Assembly (NCBI GenBank): GCA_030038595.1
Contig: JASHSW010000096.1
Location: 1-7,682, forward strand
Direction: 5' to 3'
DNA: 7,682 nt
From: Methylovirgula sp.
GTDB taxonomy: Bacteria > Pseudomonadota > Alphaproteobacteria > Rhizobiales > Beijerinckiaceae
Part shown: piece by piece, positions 1-6,035 of the stretch
How the letters are laid out: every line of letters starts with the position of its first letter
Numbering within the stretch: position 1 is the stretch's first letter
Program-made: the position numbers and the translations under genes
Notes under the pieces: generated by a model
What the model was told of the DNA's origin: nothing
The model's input: only the letters and a program-made list of their open reading frames with translations
The model's database searches: none

Positions 1-1
1 A

Positions 2-215
2 GTTTGCACGCGGTGCCACGTTGCACCTCCTCAACTCGGCGCGGAACGAGCCGCCGCGCATTCCGGCACCAAACGCAAGCCTGCGGCACACTTTGCCGCA
101 CGCACCCGAAACCGCCGGCCCGATTCAACTTTGGCTGAGCCAGATCGTTCCTTGCGCCTTGCGGGAGATTGAACCAATACACGTTCGCTCGCAAGGCAAA
201 GCTTCGGGTGGTTAA
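2..215 (+). pseudogene. Possible frameshifted C-terminal remnant of a c-type cytochrome
   Basis: The frame starting at base 2 reads V-C-T-R-C-H-V-A-P at bases 2-28, with the CxxCH haem-attachment motif at bases 5-19. This frame soon loses protein-like character and stops near base 167. The frame starting at base 3 then reads PPRIPAPNASLRHTL from about base 51, and further on a WLSQ segment, before stopping at 213-215. Small class I cytochromes c often have CxxCH followed by a Pro-rich 'P-x-P-S-F' stretch and then a helix ending in a WL motif, so the two frames together resemble one decayed gene with a single frameshift. The Met ligand segment (usually M-P) is not visible. Only the part inside the window can be judged. 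A chance CxxCH is a real alternative, and the similarity is from memory of the family rather than an alignment. Confidence 0.25.
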
Positions 216-364
216 CGCTGCTTATCGTAGCGAAGATTTCGGAGAATTGACGTACAGCAAAATGACGAAAGGCGCTATGCGGCTTCGGGCAGATCTGCGC
301 GTGCATCACTTCGGCAGGGCTGCCGAGTTGGCCCCTTTGTCGTCCACGTAGCGATGTCCAACGA

Positions 365-502
365 TTGTTGCCCAACGCAGCGGCGCCCGCGGGCCGCGTC
401 GGCTCGCATCGGAACTTCGTCGCCGCGTACATCGACACGGAGAATTTGCTTGCATCCGGCAAGTCGAACCGGCCTTTCTCGCACTTTGCGCGTGAAGTGT
501 AG
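365..502 (+). other. Short open frame, possibly the tail of a decayed gene
   Basis: A plus-strand frame open from about base 266 and ending in TAG at 500-502 gives, in its last part, NFVAAYIDTENLLASGKSN followed by RPFSHFAREV. Over the last 33 codons about three quarters of third positions are G or C, which matches the real genes nearby. The only possible start is a TTG at 365 (45 codons), with no convincing ribosome binding site. Upstream of that the translation is poor in character. It may be the 3' end of a decayed gene or a chance frame. No family is recognised. Confidence 0.15.
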
Positions 503-535
503 AATGTTCGATGTGCAGTAGCTTTCCTGTTTTGA

Positions 536-635
536 TTTAGAACAATTATCTTCTTCGACCGCGATGTTGACCGGAGAAAAACTTCGACATACCAGCATTG
601 GCCTCGCGATGTCTTGCAGATTGCTTCTGTATATT
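536..635 (+). promoter_or_regulatory. Candidate promoter region of the porin operon
   Basis: This is the AT-richest part of the left end and lies directly upstream of the porin gene. TTGACC at 567-572 is followed after 17 bases by TACCAG at 590-595. The -35 box is good by alphaproteobacterial standards and the -10 box is weak (three of six). Initiation near 602 would give a leader of roughly 50 bases to the ATG at 655. Separately, TATATT at 630-635 is a good -10 match but has no partner at the correct distance. A TTTAGAA half-site lies at 536-542. The choice among these is uncertain. Confidence 0.25.
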
Positions 636-654
636 TGAATCGTTCCAAGCAGAG

Positions 655-2181
655 ATGGTGATGGCTGGTCGGGGAACATACGATCGTGAGCGGCATACGT
701 TGCCCGTGTTCCGGTGGAAGACGATTGGCTCCGTCGTTGGCCTGCTCCTCTTGAGCTCAAGCGCTTACGCAGATTCAGCGGCCGCCCCAACCAGCCAACC
801 TGCGCCGGCGGCTTCGGCGGCGCCGAGCGACCAGGCGCCGATAGAGCCGGACTTCACGACCGGGCTCTTTTCTTCGTCGCGCACGACCTTGCTCGGCGAT
901 GCCGGGGGACTGCGGACCTGGCTTGGCAAATACGGCATCACCTTCTCGCTCTACGAGGAAAGCGAGGTCTTCGGCAATGCGACGGGCGGCATCCGCCGCG
1001 GCGCAGCTTATGACGGAGTGACGACGCCGACCGTACAACTCGACACGAGCAAGGCGTTCGGCTGGGCCGGCGGGCTCTTCAATGTCAGCGCCTTTCAGAT
1101 CCACGGCGACGATCTCAGTACCGAGAACCTGCTCGTGTTGCAGTCGGTGAGCGGCCTCGAGGCGATGCGATCGACCCGCCTTTGGGAGCTTTGGTATCAG
1201 CAAAGTTTCAACAACGGCGCATTCGACATCAAGGTCGGCCAGCAAAGTCTCGATCAAGAGTTCATCACGAGCGCCAATTCCCTGCTCTTCTTTAATACGA
1301 TGATGGGCTGGCCGCTGGTGCCGTCCGAGGATCTCTACGCAGGCGGGCCGGCCTATCCGTTGTCGTCGCTCGGCGCGCGCATTCACGGCCAGATAGCGCC
1401 GAACGTGACGGGCCTTCTCGGCGTCTTCGACGATAATCCGCCCGGCGGCTCCTTCAACGACGATCCGCAGACGTTCGGGCCCGAGGCAGGCGGCGTGAAG
1501 TTCAACCTCAACACCGGCGCACTGGTCATCGGCGAACTACAATATGCCTTGAATCAGCCCTCGGCCGGGCAGGTCGTCAAGGCGGACAACAAAGGATTAC
1601 CCGGCACCTACAAGATCGGCTTCTGGTACGACACGGCTCCGTTCCCGGATCAGCAATACGATACGAACGGAATTTCGCTCGCCAGCCCGGCCAGCAACGG
1701 CATTCCGGCGCAAGACTTCGGAAATTTCAGCATCTACGGCATCTTCGATCAGGTGGTCTATCAACCTGACCCGTCAGCGGCGCGCGCCGTGTCGATTTTT
1801 GCCAGGGTCATGGGCGCCCCGGGTGACCGCAATCTTGTCAGCTTCAGCGCGAACGGCGGCGCAACCCTGAAAGCGCCGTTCGAGGGCCGCGACGGCGACA
1901 TCGTCGGTCTCGGGTTCGGCTATGGCCAGATTTCCTACGGCACACGCGCCTATGACGAGGCGACCGCCTACTATGCGCCGCTCGGCGCGCTTTCTCCCAT
2001 CCGTAGTTCCGAGACGTTCGTCGAAACATTCTACCAGATTCAGCTCGCGCCTTGGTGGCAGCTGCAGCCCGACTTTCAATACATCTTCAATCCCGGCGGC
2101 GGAATCGTGAACCCGCTGCAACCGACGCAGCTCGTCCACGACGAGGCCGTGTTCGGAGTTCGAACGACGATCTCGTTTTGA
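655..2181 (+). CDS. OprB-family carbohydrate-selective outer-membrane porin
   Basis: The predicted protein of 508 residues has a signal peptide (hydrophobic core about residues 23-35, likely cleavage after AYA at 37-39), an Ala/Pro-rich linker (about 40-64) and a beta-barrel domain to the end. Barrel segments typical of OprB (PF04966 family) include YGITFSLYEESEVFGN near 93-108, the LWELWYQQSF strand near 176-185, KVGQQSLDQEFI near 193-204, and ETFYQIQLAPWWQLQPDFQY near 457-476, followed by an N-P-G-G-G turn. It ends in Phe, the usual signal for BAM-dependent outer-membrane assembly. OprB proteins let sugars and other small neutral solutes cross the outer membrane; the substrate here cannot be read from sequence. 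The start is ambiguous. The frame extends back to a TTG at 598, ATG 655 and ATG 661 are both possible with weak ribosome binding sites, and GTG 706 would give the most standard signal peptide. It is the first gene of a probable three-gene operon. Confidence 0.88.
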   Translation: MVMAGRGTYDRERHTLPVFRWKTIGSVVGLLLLSSSAYADSAAAPTSQPAPAASAAPSDQAPIEPDFTTGLFSSSRTTLLGDAGGLRTWLGKYGITFSLYEESEVFGNATGGIRRGAAYDGVTTPTVQLDTSKAFGWAGGLFNVSAFQIHGDDLSTENLLVLQSVSGLEAMRSTRLWELWYQQSFNNGAFDIKVGQQSLDQEFITSANSLLFFNTMMGWPLVPSEDLYAGGPAYPLSSLGARIHGQIAPNVTGLLGVFDDNPPGGSFNDDPQTFGPEAGGVKFNLNTGALVIGELQYALNQPSAGQVVKADNKGLPGTYKIGFWYDTAPFPDQQYDTNGISLASPASNGIPAQDFGNFSIYGIFDQVVYQPDPSAARAVSIFARVMGAPGDRNLVSFSANGGATLKAPFEGRDGDIVGLGFGYGQISYGTRAYDEATAYYAPLGALSPIRSSETFVETFYQIQLAPWWQLQPDFQYIFNPGGGIVNPLQPTQLVHDEAVFGVRTTISF

Positions 2182-2217
2182 GGCGCCTCAGGCACACATG
2201 AGCGCGATGAGAGTTAC

Positions 2218-2223
2218 GAGGAG
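2218..2223 (+). promoter_or_regulatory. Ribosome binding site fixing the start of the propeller gene
   Basis: GAGGAG lies 7 bases before the ATG at 2231. The alternative in-frame ATG at 2198, 17 bases after the porin stop, has no comparable Shine-Dalgarno sequence in front of it. Starting at 2231 also gives a standard short, basic n-region before the signal peptide core. This supports 2231 as the true start. Confidence 0.7.
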
Positions 2224-2230
2224 ACTTGCA

Positions 2231-3364
2231 ATGTGGGCTCGCCGAATAGGCATGCGAAAATCCAAGTTTGGCGTCGCGATCGCCGCCGCCGCGCTGTTTA
2301 CTGCCGCGTTTGTCGCGGGCGGCGCCGCAACCGAGGATTCGAACTTCCTCGCGGGTTTGCGCGAGCAGACGATGCTGGTATCGACCATTCCCGACAACGG
2401 CGACGTCAATCCTTATGCCGTGGTCGTCGCGCCGCTCTCGATCGGCAAGATCAAGAAAGGCGACGTTCTCATCGACAACTTCAACGACCACAACAATCTT
2501 CAAGGCCTCGGCACGACGATCGTCGATTACAGCGCCGGTTCGAAAGCGATCACGCTCTTCGCCTCGGTGCCGCGCCACCTCGCGCAATGCCCGGGCGGCG
2601 TCGGCATGACGACGGCCATGACGATGCTCAGATCTGGATACGTCATCGTCGGCAGTCTGCCGTCCGACGACGGCACGATGAAGACGGCCGGCCGGGGCTG
2701 CCTCATCGTATTCGATTCGAACGGCAAGTTCGTCGAGGCTCTCGCCGATACGAAGATCAACGGACCGTGGGGCAATATGGCGGTCGTCGATCGCGGACAG
2801 AGCGCCACGTTGTTCATCTCGAACATCGGCGCGGGTCCGCGTCCTTCCGGCGGTTCGGATCACGCCAGCGTCGTTCGCTTCGAACTGGCGATCGCGAAAG
2901 GACCGCCGACCATCGAGAGCGAAACGGTCATTGGCAGCGGATTCTCGGAAAAACCGGACAAAGACGTCTTTGTGATCGGCCCGACCGGACTGGTGCTCGG
3001 TAGGAACGGCACCCTCTACGTATCCGACGCCATCGGCAACAGCGTCAACGCGATCCCGCTGGCCCTCACCCGCAGGGACAGCGCCGGAACTGGCACGGTG
3101 ATTACCAAAGACGGCATGCTCAAGCGGCCGTTGGCGATGGCGATGGCGCCGAACGGCAATCTACTGGTCATCAACGCGCTGAACGGCGAGGTCGTCGAGG
3201 TCAATCCGGCGACGCACGAGCAGGTGGCGGCACGCTGGGTGAACGTCGATAAAGCGCAGTCGCCGCCCGGCAGCGGTGACCTGTTTGGCATCGCGCTGAC
3301 ACTCAATGGCAAGGGATTTTATTATGTCAACGACGACGTCAACGAGCTTGCATTGGCGCATTGA
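2231..3364 (+). CDS. Secreted NHL/SMP-30-like beta-propeller protein, function unknown
   Basis: This 377-residue protein starts with a basic stretch (MWARRIGMRKSK) and a long Ala-rich hydrophobic segment at about 13-33, consistent with Sec export to the periplasm. The rest shows blade-like repeats of the NHL type: a hydrophobic strand, an N-G or x-G-N turn, a second strand and an aspartate-rich exit loop. The clearest are around residues 246-276 (GPTGLVLGRNGTLYVSD), 298-326 (PLAMAMAPNGNLLVIN) and 350-375 (DLFGIALTLNGKGFYYVND). Earlier, less regular blades lie near 60-103 and 176-199. There are only two cysteines (about 120 and 157), which could form a disulfide after export. No catalytic set was recognised; propellers of this kind can be lactonases, ligand binders or scaffolds. 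It follows the porin by 49 bases and precedes the peroxidase by 59, so cotranscription is likely. Codon use matches its neighbours. I do not recognise a named gene. Confidence 0.75.
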   Translation: MWARRIGMRKSKFGVAIAAAALFTAAFVAGGAATEDSNFLAGLREQTMLVSTIPDNGDVNPYAVVVAPLSIGKIKKGDVLIDNFNDHNNLQGLGTTIVDYSAGSKAITLFASVPRHLAQCPGGVGMTTAMTMLRSGYVIVGSLPSDDGTMKTAGRGCLIVFDSNGKFVEALADTKINGPWGNMAVVDRGQSATLFISNIGAGPRPSGGSDHASVVRFELAIAKGPPTIESETVIGSGFSEKPDKDVFVIGPTGLVLGRNGTLYVSDAIGNSVNAIPLALTRRDSAGTGTVITKDGMLKRPLAMAMAPNGNLLVINALNGEVVEVNPATHEQVAARWVNVDKAQSPPGSGDLFGIALTLNGKGFYYVNDDVNELALAH

Positions 3365-3376
3365 TGGCGCGCGTGC

Positions 3377-3388
3377 GGCAAGCTTGCC
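3377..3388. repeat. Perfect 12-bp palindrome between the propeller and peroxidase genes
   Basis: GGCAAGCTTGCC reads identically on both strands. It sits in the 59-base gap, 13 bases after the propeller stop and about 35 bases before the peroxidase ATG. It is too short and has no U-tract, so it is not an intrinsic terminator. It could be an mRNA processing or protein-binding site, or chance in GC-rich DNA. Confidence 0.3.
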
Positions 3389-3423
3389 CGGCGTCGGGCC
3401 GCTAAAGTAGGACCGGATCTGCA

Positions 3424-4707
3424 ATGGATAATGATCACAAGCGCAGTTCTCTGCAGAGTTCCCGTCGCGGCTTTCTCGTCGCGGCGGGCGGCGCCGTCGC
3501 CGGCGGCAGTCTTGTTGCGCGCAGCGCTTCTGCCGCCGCTTCCGTGGAGGCAGGTCCGGCGCCCGCACAGAACAAGGTCGAGCCGTTCTTCGGGCCGCAT
3601 CAAGGCGGGATCGCCACGGCGCCGACGCAGATCCAAACCTATTTCGCCGCGTTCGACCTGCAAACCGACAAGCTCGACGACATCGTCGCGCTGCTGCGGC
3701 GATGGACGCAGACCGCGGCACGTCTCGCCTCGGGCGGCGCCGCAGCCGGCCAGCCGGCCAGCGTACTGGCCTACGACAGCGGCGAGACGCTCGATCTTCC
3801 TGCCTCGCGGCTGACGATCACCTTTGGGTTTGGTCCCACGCTGTTCGAAAAGGACGGTAAGGACCGCTACGGACTCAAGAGCAAGAGGGCCGAGGCGTTC
3901 ATCGACCTGCCGCGCTTCGCCGGCGAGCAGTTGGTCGAAGGCCAAACCGGAGGCGACATTTCCGTCCAGGCCTGTTCCGACGACCCGCAAGTCGCATTTC
4001 ATGCGGTTCGCCAGCTGGCGCATGTCGGCGAGGGATTCGTGTCGATCCGCTGGGCGCAGTCCGGCTTCTTCGCGAATTCCGCCGGAAAGACGCCGCGCAA
4101 TCTGATGGGCTTCAAGGATGGCACATTCAATCCGCCCGTCTCTTCCCCGGAAGCGATGGAGAAATTCGTCTGGGTCGGCGGCGAAGGACCGGAATGGATG
4201 CGCGGCGGCAGTTACGTCGTGGCGCGGCGGATTCGCATCGCGCTCCAGCATTGGGACCGCATGGATCTCGGCTTCCAGCAGGCGACGATCGGGCGCTCCA
4301 AATATTCCGGCGCACCGCTTGGCGCCAAGAACGAGTCGGACCCGTTCGATTTCGCAGCCGTCGACAAGGACGGCAACAGCGTCATCCCGCTCAATGCCCA
4401 CGTTCGGCTTGCCGCGCCGGCGAGCAACGACGGCGCGCAGATTCTCCGCCGCGGCTATTCCTACAATAACGGCGTGAGCTTCACCGCCGAGCGCTGGCCG
4501 CCCTGGCGGCAAGGCATCGAATACGACGCCGGCACGTTCTTCATCTGCTACCAGCGCGACCCGCGCACCGGCTTCATCAAGATTTTCGATACGCTCTCGA
4601 AGATCGACGCGCTGAATCAATTCGCCACGCACGTCGGAAGCGGTATTTTTGCGTGTCCGCCGGGGGCGCAGCCGGGCGGCTACATCGGCGACAAACTGTT
4701 CGCCTGA
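3424..4707 (+). CDS. efeB: Tat-exported DyP-type haem peroxidase, EfeB-like
   Basis: This 427-residue protein is a dye-decolourising peroxidase of the EfeB (deferrochelatase/peroxidase) type, close to the roughly 423 residues of the E. coli protein. A twin-arginine signal is clear: SRRGFL at 13-18, a hydrophobic stretch about 17-37 and an Ala-rich cleavage region near 35-40, so it should be exported folded with haem loaded. The DyP signature GFKDGT lies at 229-234, with the catalytic Asp at 232. NAHVRL at 324-329 holds the likely proximal haem ligand His326, and LRRGYSY at 341-347 supplies the distal arginine, probably Arg343. The C-terminal FFICYQRDPRTGFIKIF stretch is typical of the family. 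All key residues are present. EfeB normally works with EfeU and EfeO in ferrous iron import, and neither is adjacent, so the symbol marks similarity rather than proven role. AGGA at 3409-3412 lies 11 bases before the ATG. It is the last gene of the probable porin-propeller-peroxidase operon. Confidence 0.93.
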   Translation: MDNDHKRSSLQSSRRGFLVAAGGAVAGGSLVARSASAAASVEAGPAPAQNKVEPFFGPHQGGIATAPTQIQTYFAAFDLQTDKLDDIVALLRRWTQTAARLASGGAAAGQPASVLAYDSGETLDLPASRLTITFGFGPTLFEKDGKDRYGLKSKRAEAFIDLPRFAGEQLVEGQTGGDISVQACSDDPQVAFHAVRQLAHVGEGFVSIRWAQSGFFANSAGKTPRNLMGFKDGTFNPPVSSPEAMEKFVWVGGEGPEWMRGGSYVVARRIRIALQHWDRMDLGFQQATIGRSKYSGAPLGAKNESDPFDFAAVDKDGNSVIPLNAHVRLAAPASNDGAQILRRGYSYNNGVSFTAERWPPWRQGIEYDAGTFFICYQRDPRTGFIKIFDTLSKIDALNQFATHVGSGIFACPPGAQPGGYIGDKLFA

Positions 4708-4748
4708 CTCGCGACGGAATTGCTGCGCTCGCGAATGCAATGGCAAAA

Positions 4749-4768
4749 TTCCCGGGTCGCGCCGGGAA
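4749..4768. repeat. Hairpin between the peroxidase gene and exbB
   Basis: TTCCCGG at 4749-4755 pairs perfectly with CCGGGAA at 4762-4768 around a 6-base loop (GTCGCG). It lies 41 bases after the peroxidase stop, where a terminator would be expected. On the + strand the stem is followed by AAAATT rather than a U-tract, so it is not a classical intrinsic terminator for the upstream operon. Read on the minus strand it is followed by TTTT, which is more terminator-like, but no gene converges there. It may protect the 3' end of the peroxidase mRNA. Confidence 0.4.
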
Positions 4769-4837
4769 AAATTGAAACACGCGCGAAAGAGTGGATCGGG
4801 CTATGATGGTCGCGGCGTAAACCCACGCCACGGCCCA

Positions 4838-4863
4838 TGTCAGCGTTGACAAAGATCGCGATC
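4838..4863 (+). promoter_or_regulatory. Candidate promoter/operator region of exbB-exbD-tonB
   Basis: Two palindromes lie side by side: TGTCA-GCGT-TGACA at 4838-4851 and GATCGCGATC at 4854-4863. The right arm of the first makes up most of a consensus -35 hexamer, TTGACA, at 4846-4851. No good -10 box is found 16-18 bases downstream (CTGTTG at 4869-4874 with a 17-base gap is poor). A regulator binding here could cover the -35 box. The operon is normally iron-controlled in alphaproteobacteria, but no convincing Fur, RirA or Irr site was found in this gap. Confidence 0.25.
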
Positions 4864-4982
4864 TCTGTCTGTTGCCGGGAGCCGAAGTCAAAACGATTCA
4901 AGATCCGGCTGGCAATCATTTCCAGAAAATCGATCGCGCGGCGTAGGGCGGCCAACGCGGCAATGTAGGATGTGGAGGATTT

Positions 4983-6029
4983 GTGAGCGAGTATCGAACG
5001 ACGGCTTTGCTGTCCAGACTATGTGCGCCGGCCTTGTGCCTGGTGGGCGTGCTGACCATCTCTCCGGGATTTGCGCAATCCGCTCCGCCGCAAGAAAATA
5101 CGGTTGCGGCGCCCGTTTCGACGCCCACAATAGCGCAACCGCTCCAGCCTGCGGCGACGACCGCCGCGGCTGCCGCACCGAGCGCGATGACGCCGGCATC
5201 GCCCGCGGCAGGCGTGCCGGCTTCGCCCGTCGCCACGGCGCCAGCCGCTGCGCCTGCCGATTCGACGCCGCTGCCGGCGCCCGCCGATAACGCGCCCATC
5301 CCGGCGCGGCTCTTGCCGCATAATCTCTCGCCGTGGGGCATGTTCCTCGAGGCGGATATCGTCGTCAAAGTGGTGATGATTGGGCTGGCGCTGGCCTCGC
5401 TCGTCACGTGGACCATTTTTCTCGCCAAGAGCATCGAGCTTGTCGCAGCCAAGCGGCGCGCCGGGCGGCAGCTTGCAATCCTTGCCGGCGCTTCGAGCCT
5501 TAACGCCGCCCAGCAAGAGCTCGGCGCGTCGAAGGGCGCTATCGTGCGCATGGTCGAGGCGGCGGCCGCCGAGGTCGACCGTTCTGGCAATCTCGACGCC
5601 GACGGCATCAAGGAGCGTGCCGCGGCACTCATCGCGCGCATCGAAGCGCGCGCCGGCCGGCAGATGAACCGCGGCACCGGCATTCTGGGAACGATCGGGG
5701 CGACCTCGCCCTTCATCGGCCTGTTCGGCACGGTGTGGGGCATCATGAACAGTTTCATCGGGATTTCGAAGACCAATACGACCAATCTCGCGGTCGTGGC
5801 GCCGGGCATCGCACAGGCGCTGCTCGCCACCGGCTTCGGGTTGGTGGCGGCCATACCCGCGGTCATCATCTACAATTATTTCGCACGCAGCATTGGTTCC
5901 TACCGCGCCACGCTGGCCGACGCGGCTGCGGAAATCCTCCGCCACGTCTCGCGCGATCTCGACCGCGGCACTCCGGCGATGCCGGAGGAAGAATGGCGCG
6001 TCATCGGCATGCGCCGCTCGGCGGAGTGA
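4983..6029 (+). CDS. exbB: TonB-system proton channel subunit ExbB (long N-terminal form)
   Basis: ExbB forms the inner-membrane proton channel with ExbD that energises TonB. The 348-residue protein begins with a signal-like segment (about 8-31, ending GFAQS), then an Ala/Pro-rich low-complexity stretch (about 32-108), and then the ExbB/TolQ core. Membrane segments are near 127-147, 232-256 and 272-298. The core carries the hallmark GTIGATSPFIGLFGTVWG (236-253) and PGIAQALLATGFGLVAAIPA (274-293). E. coli ExbB is about 240 residues, so the extra hundred at the N-terminus is the notable difference; such secreted extensions are common in rhizobial ExbB. The start is GTG at 4983, preceded by GGAGGA at 4974-4979 with a short 3-base spacing. 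An in-frame TAG at 4944 and the lack of any other start codon after it leave no upstream alternative. TolQ or MotA-like homologues are less likely given the exbD-tonB neighbours. Confidence 0.95.
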   Translation: MSEYRTTALLSRLCAPALCLVGVLTISPGFAQSAPPQENTVAAPVSTPTIAQPLQPAATTAAAAAPSAMTPASPAAGVPASPVATAPAAAPADSTPLPAPADNAPIPARLLPHNLSPWGMFLEADIVVKVVMIGLALASLVTWTIFLAKSIELVAAKRRAGRQLAILAGASSLNAAQQELGASKGAIVRMVEAAAAEVDRSGNLDADGIKERAAALIARIEARAGRQMNRGTGILGTIGATSPFIGLFGTVWGIMNSFIGISKTNTTNLAVVAPGIAQALLATGFGLVAAIPAVIIYNYFARSIGSYRATLADAAAEILRHVSRDLDRGTPAMPEEEWRVIGMRRSAE

Positions 6030-6035
6030 TCGCCG

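Larger units (their letters stand above)
1..654. other. Gene-poor 5' region upstream of the porin gene
   Basis: No intact, recognisable gene is visible on either strand over these bases. Long open frames exist, including one of about 220 codons on the minus strand, but their translations are rich in Arg, Ser and Cys, have no family motifs and resemble antisense shadows. Two stretches stand out. Bases 2-215 contain a CxxCH motif and cytochrome-c-like wording split over two frames. Bases 365-502 hold a short plus-strand frame whose translation looks protein-like. From about 510 to 650 the sequence becomes clearly more AT-rich, as expected for a promoter region in a GC-rich genome. No tRNA, rRNA or CRISPR-like repeat pattern was seen. 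Confidence 0.6.

Noticed and set aside
31..696. Minus-strand open frame of about 221 codons across the upstream region
   Set aside because: The translation is Arg/Ser/Cys-rich, shows no domain or family motif, and overlaps the porin promoter and start. It looks like a chance long frame in GC-rich DNA.
3427..3435. GATAATGAT at the peroxidase start, matching half of the classical Fur box
   Set aside because: Only the left half matches, it lies inside codons 2-4, and the remaining bases do not continue the palindrome. Alphaproteobacterial iron control usually uses Irr or RirA instead.
3322..4746. Minus-strand frame of 474 codons opposite the peroxidase gene
   Set aside because: It is the antisense shadow of a gene with unmistakable DyP motifs. 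Long antisense frames are expected when third positions are strongly G/C-biased, and its translation is Arg/Ala/Glu-rich without motifs.
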